Source: Methanobacteriota archaeon (lineage in GTDB: Archaea > Hydrothermarchaeota > Hydrothermarchaeia > Hydrothermarchaeales > JACRDW01). From it: a DNA stretch of 17,838 nucleotides. Below the pieces are notes generated by a model. The model saw only the letters and a program-made list of their open reading frames with translations. It had not been told where the DNA came from and ran no database searches. Shown here in pieces: positions 6,323-12,952 of this stretch. Both the position numbers and the translations under genes were made by a program. Numbering within the stretch: the first letter of the stretch is position 1; every line of letters starts with the position of its first letter. Location of the stretch: positions 1-17,838 of the forward strand of contig JACRDW010000153.1 of NCBI GenBank assembly GCA_016212785.1, in the 5' to 3' direction.

Positions 6323-7087
6323 ATGATAAAAGGCATATTTTACATCGAGGCGCAGGGAAATCACGAGAAGTTTGTTAAAGACTCCCTGAAAGTGATGGCC
6401 GAAGGACTGAAGAAAGAAGAGAAGGTTAAGGTTAGAAGAGAATTCTTTGACGAAGTAATTAAAGAAGGTGAGAGTTTTTCTTCGACAGCGGAGGTTGATC
6501 TGGAGTTTGAGGACTTCCAGACTTATGTGCTGAGTACAATCAAGTATGCGCCATCTGCCATAGAAATTCGGGAGCCGGAGGAATTAACGCTTTCCGCAGA
6601 GGAATTCGTCAGAGCCTTGGCGGAAATCATAAAAGTTGCAAAGATGTTCTATGCAGAGTACAGCGTTGGTTTCAAATTTCCTGAGAGGCACAAAAAAGTT
6701 GAAGTGGGTCTGTCTGAGGACGAAATAGATGCTCTAAGAGACCAGGACGCTCTCAGAGCCAAAATAATTGTTGAGTCGAAAGGGAAATCCGAAAAAAAAG
6801 TAGCAAGCGACTTTGTGAACATCGTTAGCGAGGACGTTTTTGTGAACAAAGTTAAGGCTGTAAAAATTGATGATGGGAAAGAGTTCAGCGGGTTAGTCGG
6901 CATAGATGCCTTCATGTACGAGCCAAAAACACTTATAGATTTGTCTGTCAGGCACACTCCGGTGCTGGTGGAGATAGTTGAACCGAACGAGATAGTGCTG
7001 AGCATGCTCGACATTCAGGACATCGGAGTGGACTTAGCAGGCGTTTTTTTCGAGGCTGCTCAAAAGCTGGTTTTAGGCGGTAATTAA
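6323..7087 (+). CDS. Conserved-looking protein of unknown function (254 aa)
   Basis: I do not recognise this family. It is a soluble, acidic, alpha/beta-looking protein with no signal peptide, membrane helix or Cys/His cluster. The N-terminus MIKGIFYIEAQGNHEKFVKD resembles an alpha/beta start. A helical hairpin region spans roughly residues 30-60 and a strand-rich middle about 60-120. The C-terminal half (residues about 160-254) holds a strand-rich stretch ending in VEIVEPNEIVLSMLDIQDIG and a final amphipathic helix. Codon use and composition match its neighbours and no frameshift is visible, so it should be a real gene. It diverges from the BofA-like gene and overlaps the glycosyltransferase on the opposite strand by 4 nt. 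A regulatory or scaffolding role is as likely as an enzymatic one. Confidence 0.75.
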   Translation: MIKGIFYIEAQGNHEKFVKDSLKVMAEGLKKEEKVKVRREFFDEVIKEGESFSSTAEVDLEFEDFQTYVLSTIKYAPSAIEIREPEELTLSAEEFVRALAEIIKVAKMFYAEYSVGFKFPERHKKVEVGLSEDEIDALRDQDALRAKIIVESKGKSEKKVASDFVNIVSEDVFVNKVKAVKIDDGKEFSGLVGIDAFMYEPKTLIDLSVRHTPVLVEIVEPNEIVLSMLDIQDIGVDLAGVFFEAAQKLVLGGN

Positions 7088-7725
7088 AACTTCTCCGGGA
7101 AAAATTTCTGCGGGAGCTGCTCTTTGAGGTGATAGCAGAGCACATTGCTGTTGCACCAGAGCTTGTAGCCGTATTTTCTTGCCTTAATAAAAAAATAAAA
7201 ATCTTCCGTAACCTGCAGTTCTTTGTCTTCCTCCTCTTTTATTTTATAAGCAAACCAGGGTTTTGGGATATGCTCAAAAATTTCTGTCTTTATTAAACAG
7301 CACCCTAATCCTGCTGCCTGCACCTCAAATAGCGAGTTTTTTGGAAAATCAAAATAAGGCCCCATTTTGAGCTCTTTGTAAAGTACCGGCTCTGGCGGCT
7401 CCACCTTCGTCCAGTATATTCCTGTTACAATGTCCTTATTACTCTGCAGCAGGTACGCAAAGCCGTTGGGAGGAACATAAACGTCGCTGTCTATAAAGAA
7501 TATATACTTCGAGTTGTCCTCCTCCAAGCACTCTTCAACAAGCTTCTCTCTTGCTTCTGCGGCATTCATGACCTCTCCAGTAACCGGATCTTTGTTAGTT
7601 ACCCTAACTCTCCAGCTGCTGCCCGTCGGCAGCTGGTCTATAACAATAAGCATGTGCGTCATGAATTTCGGGTCTACATAGCCTCTTGTGGGTATTGCAA
7701 ACGTAACCAGCCTGTTGTATTTCAT
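7084..7725 (-). CDS. Glycosyltransferase (GT-A fold, family 2-like)
   Basis: A 213-aa predicted GT-A glycosyltransferase. The N-terminal strand RLVTFAIPTRGYV is followed by the metal-binding DSD (79-81) in YIFFIDSDVYVPP. The AAGLGCCLIKTEIF turn (137-150), TEDFYFFIKARKYGY (173-187) with its acidic pair and H199 match the D-x-D, ED and His positions of family-2-like enzymes. No membrane helix is visible. The frame is open to 7821, but ATG 7725 is chosen: it overlaps the stop of the surface-protein gene as ATGA and restores the natural Rossmann start. The two genes therefore look like one transcription unit, suggesting that this enzyme glycosylates the surface protein or a cell-surface glycan; that link is inference. 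Sugar donor unknown. Confidence 0.75.
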   Translation of the reverse strand: MKYNRLVTFAIPTRGYVDPKFMTHMLIVIDQLPTGSSWRVRVTNKDPVTGEVMNAAEAREKLVEECLEEDNSKYIFFIDSDVYVPPNGFAYLLQSNKDIVTGIYWTKVEPPEPVLYKELKMGPYFDFPKNSLFEVQAAGLGCCLIKTEIFEHIPKPWFAYKIKEEEDKELQVTEDFYFFIKARKYGYKLWCNSNVLCYHLKEQLPQKFFPEKF

Positions 7726-9482
7726 TTCAGCCAGTCCCTCTCCCAGAGGTAGTCTTGGATTCTTCCTCTCAGGAGTATTATACCTATCACGCCTATAACA
7801 ACGACTATCAGCAGTACCCATTTCAGAATACCAGCTCTACTGAGCGGCGCTGACTTTTCCGGTACAAGCGGATTCGGGTCTATTGAATCTATTATGCCGT
7901 CTCCGTCCGTATCTGGGTTGTACGGGTTCGTTTTGAGTATCCTTTCCTGTTCGTCCGTGAGCCCGTCTCCATCAGAATCTACAGCAGATAAATTGCTCGT
8001 CCGTGAAACAGGGGTGACGGTAATAACAGTGCTATCGCTTGCCGTGATGCCAGCGTCGTCTATTACTCTGAGCGTTATGTTGTGCGCGCCTACCGGGAAT
8101 ACCTTGCTGAATAAGCGTTCTGAAATATTGGAATTTAACGCAACGTTGTTTTCTATCCACAGGTAAGCGGCTATTCTGCTCCCCAGAGAGCTCGGGGTCG
8201 CATTTGCGGTAAGGGTTACCGCCGTCCCCTCTGCAACCGTCTGGTCAGGACCTGCATTTGCTGCTGCCTTGATAATTTGAGGCAGGGGAGGTGGAGTAGG
8301 CAGAGGGGGCGGAGTGGTTATTGGAGGTTGCGTTGTCTGCGGCGGCTGCGTAGTTGTTGGCGGGGCAGGTTGTGAAGTGGTTGTATCGTTCAGCGTAATT
8401 TTAATTGCCCTTGCATTGTAATCCGCATCGCTCGCAGCGATGAGCTCGCCTATTTTACCATCGCCGTCTAAATCAACCCCGACCATTGCGGAAACTTCTG
8501 GCATGGCATACTCACCTATTTTCTTTCCATTCGCATTCAAAACATAAATCCTGCTTCCGGTTGCTATCGCCACGTCGTCGAGTATTCCATCCCCGTCGAT
8601 GTCTATTGGGACGATGCTTTTAGGATTGGAAATGCTATCCGGACCCTGCCAGAGCTTTGCGCCCTCTGAGTTGAATGCATATAGATAACCCAGACTGAAG
8701 ACAACCTCGCTCAACTTTCCATCAGAGTTCAAATCCGCTGCGTGCATTTTCATCAATAAAATTTCTGTAGTTCTTGAGAAGCTCCATTTTTTTGTTCCAT
8801 AGGCGTCGAAAGCAGTTACACTTCCGTCGAAGGAGCCCACGACAACGCCGTCCAGAATTCCATCACGGTCCAAGTCTATCGCTGCCACTGCGCCGACGTT
8901 TCCTGGAACGCTGCTAGTCCACAGTGCAGCACCGTTGCTTTCAATGCAGCGGATATTCCTACCAAATCCTGCAACAATGCATCTGTTAATAGTAGCCAAA
9001 TGCCTGACGGAACCTTCAGCGACATGCGTCCACAGCAGTTTTCCAGCAGCATCAATTGCGTAAATCTCTCCATAGCCTCCAACTATTACTTCACTGAGAC
9101 GGCCATCAGAATTCAAGTCTGCCGCAAGTGCAGAGTACCCTATCTTTTCAAGACGCCATTTCTCTACTCCGGAGGAGTCGACCGCATATATTTTATTTGC
9201 AGCGATCACACCTTCGTCCAGATATCCGTCCAGATTCAGGTCTACTGCAGCTATCGAATTGACGCCGCTCGCTTGGAAGGACCATTTAGATCCGGATGAA
9301 CCAAAAGCACGTGTATTTAAATCTGTTCCAATTATTGCACCATCTATTTTCCTGTCTTTGTTGAAATCAACCCAGCTTATCGCTGTGGCGCTACCCAAGC
9401 TTTCAGTCCACAAGACTTCAAAACTCTCGGCGTAGATGATAGGCAACACCAAGAGTGCAATACAAACTAAAGTTTTCTTCAT
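7722..9482 (-). CDS. Membrane-anchored surface protein with propeller, PKD-like and TSP3-like repeats
   Basis: Residues 1-18 are a signal peptide (KKTLVCIALLVLPIIYAES). Then come seven FG-GAP/PQQ-type repeats, each with a calcium-loop DxNxDG or DxDGDG motif near residues 39, 80, 121, 203, 249, 293 and 336, consistent with a seven-bladed beta-propeller. A Thr/Pro-rich linker (366-403) leads to a PKD-like domain (about 407-490, with GPDQTVAEGTAVTLTA). A TSP3/EF-type DSDGDGLTDEQE and DTDGDGIIDS pair follows (502-534), then a membrane helix (about 552-572) with a short basic tail. The layout predicts an exported, calcium-binding cell-surface protein anchored at its C-terminus; ligand unknown. GGAG 4-7 nt before ATG 9482 supports the start. 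The downstream glycosyltransferase overlaps it by 4 nt. Confidence 0.88.
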   Translation of the reverse strand: MKKTLVCIALLVLPIIYAESFEVLWTESLGSATAISWVDFNKDRKIDGAIIGTDLNTRAFGSSGSKWSFQASGVNSIAAVDLNLDGYLDEGVIAANKIYAVDSSGVEKWRLEKIGYSALAADLNSDGRLSEVIVGGYGEIYAIDAAGKLLWTHVAEGSVRHLATINRCIVAGFGRNIRCIESNGAALWTSSVPGNVGAVAAIDLDRDGILDGVVVGSFDGSVTAFDAYGTKKWSFSRTTEILLMKMHAADLNSDGKLSEVVFSLGYLYAFNSEGAKLWQGPDSISNPKSIVPIDIDGDGILDDVAIATGSRIYVLNANGKKIGEYAMPEVSAMVGVDLDGDGKIGELIAASDADYNARAIKITLNDTTTSQPAPPTTTQPPQTTQPPITTPPPLPTPPPLPQIIKAAANAGPDQTVAEGTAVTLTANATPSSLGSRIAAYLWIENNVALNSNISERLFSKVFPVGAHNITLRVIDDAGITASDSTVITVTPVSRTSNLSAVDSDGDGLTDEQERILKTNPYNPDTDGDGIIDSIDPNPLVPEKSAPLSRAGILKWVLLIVVVIGVIGIILLRGRIQDYLWERDWLK

Positions 9483-9510
9483 TTTTCTCCAGCAATCTAT
9501 ATCCGTGCTG

Positions 9511-9520
9511 CATATAAAAA
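9511..9520 (-). promoter_or_regulatory. TATA box of the surface-protein gene
   Basis: TTTTTATATG on the minus strand places transcription start close to 9490, only a few bases before ATG 9482. The GGAG at 9487-9490 may lie at the very 5' end of the transcript. Confidence 0.4.
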
Positions 9521-9579
9521 ACTAACGAGAAGGTCAGTAGTTTCGAAAGTAACACGGAATGCAACTGCAGGGGGTTGTT

Positions 9580-9735
9580 TCGTAATTCCCTAAAATAAAA
9601 ATTCTTGAGCATAATATCTTTAGCCCTGTTCAACACAAGCCTGTACCCCGTCTTATCCCCGTATCTAACCTCTCCAGCTCCAAATATCCCCTCGACCTTC
9701 TGCCTGAGCTTTTCTCCAACTTTCCTGCATAAACT
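9580..9735 (-). pseudogene. Probable transposase C-terminal remnant
   Basis: The minus-strand frame from 9735 reads VGEKLRQKVEGIFGAGEV, then RYGDKTGYRLVLNRAKDIML. The pattern K/R-x-VEG-x-FG...YG followed by an R/K-rich helix resembles the last segment of DDE transposases of the IS5/IS1182 type. A stop precedes it at 9736-9738, no start or catalytic domain is present, and the reading continues into unrelated sequence, so it would be a dead fragment. The match is by eye on about 50 residues; a chance open frame is possible. It is the only clue to what the 302-nt gap 9483-9784 holds apart from the two promoters. Confidence 0.35.
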
Positions 9736-9743
9736 TTAATATT
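9735..9743 (+). promoter_or_regulatory. TATA-like element before the methyltransferase gene
   Basis: TTTAATATT is the best promoter candidate upstream of ATG 9785. Start of transcription would be near 9765, leaving a short leader with a weak AAAGGT at 9769-9774. Confidence 0.35.
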
Positions 9744-9784
9744 GCGCTGGGTAAACCAATTACATTCAAAGGTCGAATGAACGA

Positions 9785-10549
9785 ATGAAAAAACAAACAA
9801 TCAAAGACGAAGTAAAAGATTTTTATAAAAAATATCCCTGCGGCGGGGACTGGCTAAAAGACGACAGCCGATATAAAATTCTGCCCTGGTTGTCAGAGGT
9901 TTTCGAACATAATCGGCATAAAGGCAAAATTATTCTGGACGTTGGCTGCGGAACAGGCATTGATTTATTACGCTATATCCCGACTCATAATGCTGTAGTT
10001 GGTATTGATATTTCTGAAACGCCGCTCAAAATTGCAAAACGAAGAATAAACGAAATAGGCTATGCACCTCTTTTGATTCGATGCGACCTCGAGAACATGC
10101 CCTTAAAATATGAAACATTTGACATGGTTTATAGCATAGGCGTCTTGCACCATACGCCTGATCATGAGAGAGGGATTCGGGAGATACACAGAGTTTTAAA
10201 ATCGGATGGAGAGATAATTATTCTACTGTACCATAAATACAGTTTAGCAACGCTGATTACAAAAATCAATAGAACTGTTTATAAACTAATTGCTACATTA
10301 GCCGGACCAAAAGTCTTAGAAAGATGTCTTGAGCTAATTATACGAAGAAAGATGAACCCTGCCGAAGTAGCCGCATTTAGAGAGATGTGGGAGCACCCAT
10401 TGATCAAATACTTTACAAAAGGCGAGATAAACAGGATATTTAAGGAAGTAGGATTCAAAAACATTCAAATCCTGACGTTTGACGCCCTCTATCCTCTATC
10501 TAGAGTATTTCCAAAGTTGAATAAGATCGACGTTTTTCAGAGGCTATAG
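9785..10549 (+). CDS. Class I SAM-dependent methyltransferase, C-terminus cut by an in-frame TAG
   Basis: A 254-aa type-11 methyltransferase. SAM motif I is LDVGCGTG (51-58), acidic motif II is GIDIS (73-77), and LHHTPD (121-126) with EIHRVLKSDGEI (133-144) is typical of small-molecule or glycan methyltransferases. Substrate is unknown; the adjoining glycosyltransferase fragments suggest a surface glycan. The frame stops at TAG (10547-10549) after KIDVFQRL. Continuing in frame gives GRFLIIKAEKW before TGA at 10583-10585, which looks like the usual last strand of this family. The gene may therefore contain a late nonsense codon, or TAG may be read through (suppression or pyrrolysine); neither is proven. 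The sequence is visibly more AT-rich than the housekeeping genes, suggesting acquisition. Confidence 0.82.
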   Translation: MKKQTIKDEVKDFYKKYPCGGDWLKDDSRYKILPWLSEVFEHNRHKGKIILDVGCGTGIDLLRYIPTHNAVVGIDISETPLKIAKRRINEIGYAPLLIRCDLENMPLKYETFDMVYSIGVLHHTPDHERGIREIHRVLKSDGEIIILLYHKYSLATLITKINRTVYKLIATLAGPKVLERCLELIIRRKMNPAEVAAFREMWEHPLIKYFTKGEINRIFKEVGFKNIQILTFDALYPLSRVFPKLNKIDVFQRL

Positions 10550-10591
10550 GGTAGATTTCTAATAATAAAAGCAGAAAAATGGTGATGTTGC

Positions 10592-11251
10592 TTGAAAGTG
10601 CTAAGAACGATTCCGTCTTTTTTCCCAGAAGTAACGGGTCCTGCGAAACAGGCATTGCGGATATCCTCTGAGCTGGAGAAGAGGGATATAGTTTCTCCAA
10701 TACTAACTTCTGATTTTAGAGCAAAAACATCACCAGACAAAGAACTTGTAGAAGGAGTTCGTGTGCAGAGATTTCACGATTTTGGAGGGTATATGCAGTA
10801 TCATTTTATCCCCGGAATTGTTATTCCCCTTTTAAAAGAAGATTATGACCTCATACACGCACATGGCTACAGAAACTTCATGACAGATACCGCTTTTTTG
10901 GTCTCAAAACTCAGATCTAAACCTTTTGTATTGCATGGACATGGAATGCTGGGGGGCTATGATAAATTTCTGAAAAAGAAATATCCGTATAAACTATATG
11001 ACATATCTACTTTTAAGATTGTCGCTAAAAAAGCGAATGCTTTAATCGTTTCTACCAATCAAGAGTTCAATGAAGGTGTTGAGTTTGGGATAGACAAAGC
11101 CAAGATACATGTTATCCCGGCGGGAATCGATGTTAGTGAATACAATAGAATAGCTGTGAGTAGGGACACGGATCGAAAACGAGTCTTATTTGTGGGCAGA
11201 ATTTGGAAGCTTTTGAAGAAGGATATTCCCGCAGGAGCGGCCAGCTTGTAA
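10592..11251 (+). pseudogene. GT4-type glycosyltransferase, 3' end lost
   Basis: The first 204 residues are the N-terminal Rossmann domain of a GT-B, family-4 glycosyltransferase: MKVLRTIPSFFPEVTGPAKQ with its G-rich loop, DLIHAHGYRN (86-95), the PFVLHGHGMLGG region (111-122), NALIVSTNQE (149-158) and the interdomain VIPAGIDVSEYN (174-185). It reaches VLFVGRI (198-204) and then departs: the remaining 15 residues (WKLLKK...) are antisense of an AglB fragment. The whole C-terminal nucleotide-sugar domain, with the conserved E-x7-E motif, is missing, so the product should be inactive. The start is TTG 10592, with an excellent GGTGAT six bases upstream. The gene follows the methyltransferase closely, so both probably belonged to one glycan gene set. 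Confidence 0.8.
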
Positions 11252-11520
11252 AAGTATACAGGCAGGTAGTAGAGACCAATCAACGAGCTTGCCCCTGTGC
11301 TGGTAGGGTAGTATATGGAGTAGTCCCACATCGGATAGGCTTCCGATGCAAGCACAGTTTTGGCAAAATGATAGTGATACCAGGGGTCGGCTTCGAGTAG
11401 ATAGTCGAATCTTGCTGTTGTGATTCTAAGTGCGAGGGCGATTAGAAAGATTGCGAACAAGGGCAGGTACTCTCGCTTATCCCCGAGGAGCTTCTTTAGA
11501 AGGATTAAACTATTACCGCT
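11194..11520 (-). pseudogene. Oligosaccharyltransferase (AglB/STT3) N-terminal fragment
   Basis: The minus-strand frame encodes a hydrophobic first helix (YLPLFAIFLIALALRI), then LEADPWYHYHFAKTVLAS, where the first catalytic metal-binding Asp of AglB/STT3 is expected, and YPMWDYSIYYPTSTGAS, which matches the P-x-WD...YYP signature. It continues through FFKSFQILP, the start of the next conserved loop, and then stops matching. AglB moves a lipid-linked glycan onto Asn of secreted proteins and is usually over 600 aa; only about 100 aa remain. No clear start codon lies just before the first helix (an ATG at 11565 lies inside the toxin gene), so the 5' end may also be damaged. The 3' end meets the broken GT4 gene tail-to-tail. 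Confidence 0.75.
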
Positions 11521-11867
11521 GCGCTGAGTCCTTTGAAATGCGGGTCGCCTGTAACAACTTCGCACTTTTTAATAAGAGCGCAGGAATAAATAAGCGCATC
11601 AGTCGTATGCAGCTTGTGATTAATCTTCACCTCTCCAGCTTTTAGTGCAACTTCTCTATCTATTGCTAAAATCAAGCTTCTGCTTTCAATGAAGCCCAAT
11701 CTTTCACTTGGGTCTCTTCCCTCTCGTAAATATTTAGCCTTTATCTCAGTCAAACAAATTGCCGGCGTATATATTACTTCTGAGCCGTCCACTATTTTCT
11801 TCACTTTCGTTCCGCGTTCAGTTCCTGCAAAATATTCGACCCAGGCGAACGAATCAAAGACTTTCAT
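11505..11867 (-). CDS. PIN-domain ribonuclease toxin (VapC-like)
   Basis: A 120-aa PIN domain with the acidic quartet visible as D5 (KVFDSFAWVEY), E41 (ICLTEIK), D90 (TTDALIYSCAL) and D108 (TGDPHFK). VapC toxins are Mg-dependent endoribonucleases, usually cleaving tRNA or rRNA, and are held inactive by the cognate antitoxin. Length is normal and the C-terminus looks natural. The start overlaps the ribbon-helix-helix antitoxin gene by 14 nt, as in typical vapBC modules. The 3' end abuts the AglB fragment. Target unknown. Confidence 0.88.
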   Translation of the reverse strand: MKVFDSFAWVEYFAGTERGTKVKKIVDGSEVIYTPAICLTEIKAKYLREGRDPSERLGFIESRSLILAIDREVALKAGEVKINHKLHTTDALIYSCALIKKCEVVTGDPHFKGLSAAVIV

Positions 11868-12051
11868 GCTCCTCTTCGTCCCTGAGGTTTTTTGTGTTTA
11901 GCCACGGGTCGGCACCAAACATGCTTTTTTTGGGTTTAAGTAACTTTTTCTCCAACGCCTCGTTTATCGTCTCTGAAATCTTCCTCCTTCCATGCTTTTT
12001 TACAAGCAAGTCGTATAAATCGTTTCTCAAAATTACGGTCGTTTTTACCAT
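11854..12051 (-). CDS. VapB-like ribbon-helix-helix antitoxin
   Basis: A 65-aa protein. Residues 1-35 (MVKTTVILRNDLYDLLVKKHG then RRKISETINEALEKKL) have the strand-helix-helix pattern of RHH DNA-binding antitoxins. The acidic C-terminal tail (WLNTKNLRDEEEHES) should wrap the PIN toxin. ATG 12051 is preferred to the GTG at 12060, because GGTG at 12058-12061 is well placed for it. It precedes and overlaps the toxin gene. RHH antitoxins usually repress their own promoter, and the AT-rich region 12052-12120 is where that promoter should be. Confidence 0.8.
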   Translation of the reverse strand: MVKTTVILRNDLYDLLVKKHGRRKISETINEALEKKLLKPKKSMFGADPWLNTKNLRDEEEHESL

Positions 12052-12120
12052 GCCGTACACCGTAGATGTATTGCATAATTAACTACTAATTATATTATTG
12101 CAACAACCGAATACTTCCTA

Positions 12121-12612
12121 TCACCCTTCGTCTATCCTCTTCAGAACGGCGGTATAAACTTCTATGCTGAGCCTCATTCCGCTCTCAACTAGACCGAACA
12201 ACATTTGTTTTGCTTCTTCTTTTTTTATTTTCTTTCCTTTTACTGCTCTGAGCAGAAGCGTGGTAAGCCACCAGCACTCAACCCCCCTGCCCCTTGCTGC
12301 TCTAATCAAGTAATAATCGTTAGAGAGCAAAATTTCTTTCTTCTCTTCTGCCAGCAGAATCAGCGAAGCATCTGCATTTTCGATCCCCTCCTGCTCAGCT
12401 ACTTTTTTTATCTTTTTTTCATTCTCCATCTTGATTACCGAAATCCAGCTGCTGCATGCTTCCCCTATGCTGCTTACCCCCTCCCTGCCCCTAGCTTCTT
12501 CCACGGTCTCTCTGTAAACGTCTTCTGTTATTTTTATTTCTCCAAACTCTTTCAGGAAATCTAGCCTGCCGATTCTGCTGAGATGAATCAAAGCAGAGGA
12601 ATCCGCAATCAT
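12121..12612 (-). CDS. PIN-like toxin, DUF3368-type
   Basis: A 163-aa PIN-like nuclease. Acidic residues fall at D4 (IADSSALIHLSRIG), E35 (EDVYRETVEEA), D81 (ENADASLILLA) and D99 (LLSNDYYLI), the usual quartet, with the longer C-terminal helix region (SGMRLSIEVYTAVLKRI) of the DUF3368 subfamily. Members are linked with UPF0175 antitoxins, and such a gene sits just upstream: the toxin ATG at 12612 is separated from the antitoxin stop (12614-12616) by one base. Ribonuclease activity is expected from the fold; target unknown. Confidence 0.85.
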   Translation of the reverse strand: MIADSSALIHLSRIGRLDFLKEFGEIKITEDVYRETVEEARGREGVSSIGEACSSWISVIKMENEKKIKKVAEQEGIENADASLILLAEEKKEILLSNDYYLIRAARGRGVECWWLTTLLLRAVKGKKIKKEEAKQMLFGLVESGMRLSIEVYTAVLKRIDEG

Positions 12613-12613
12613 A

Positions 12614-12904
12614 TCAATTTCTCGTATTCCTCTCCAGCTCTTCCAGAGAGTATCCGATGTCTATTTTGTGCTTCGATGCCAGATCTAAAATTTCTATGTA
12701 AGATATTCCTGCTACCGACGCAGCTTTTCTCAGAGTAACTTTATGCTCTCTCAGCAAATCCAGCGCTTTTTTAATCTTCCAGCGTTTTATTGCGTCGTCG
12801 AGAAGCCGCCTTATAACCTCCGCCCTGTCTGCCTGCTCCTCTTTTTCTATAATCTTTAAATCTTTAAAATGCTCATCCGCTATTCTTGCTGTTATGACCT
12901 TCAT
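12614..12904 (-). CDS. UPF0175-type antitoxin
   Basis: A 96-aa protein. Residues 1-42 look like a ribbon-helix-helix N-terminus (MKVITARIADEHFKDLKIIE, DRAEVIRRLLDDAIKRW). Residues 46-92 match the UPF0175 pattern, a helix-turn-helix-like LRKAASVAGISYIEILDLASKH followed by the GYSLEEL end. Pairing with the PIN protein immediately downstream makes it the probable antitoxin and repressor. GGAG with about 6 nt spacing precedes ATG 12904, and a 10-bp inverted repeat lies just upstream. Confidence 0.82.
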   Translation of the reverse strand: MKVITARIADEHFKDLKIIEKEEQADRAEVIRRLLDDAIKRWKIKKALDLLREHKVTLRKAASVAGISYIEILDLASKHKIDIGYSLEELERNTRN

Positions 12905-12914
12905 TTTTTACTCC

Positions 12915-12952
12915 GTTACATTTAATTCGTTACGTTACAACCTAAATGTAAC
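12915..12952. promoter_or_regulatory. Inverted repeat, likely antitoxin operator
   Basis: GTTACATTTA (12915-12924) and TAAATGTAAC (12943-12952) are perfect 10-bp complements with an 18-nt spacer. GTTAC recurs in the spacer (12930-12934 and 12934-12938 on the same strand). The array begins 11 nt before the antitoxin ATG and covers its likely promoter. Autoregulation by the UPF0175/RHH antitoxin is a reasonable inference. Confidence 0.55.

Noticed and set aside
7894..8166. Plus-strand 90-aa frame opposite the surface-protein gene
   Set aside because: Mirrors the repetitive Ca-loop and PKD codons; no ribosome site or recognisable domain.
9418..9636. A complete 72-aa minus-strand gene
   Set aside because: It runs into the surface-protein start region; only its first part resembles a transposase tail, so it is treated as part of a remnant.
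11059..11193. Continuation of the AglB frame past 11194
   Set aside because: The residues are antisense of the GT4 domain and lose all oligosaccharyltransferase similarity.
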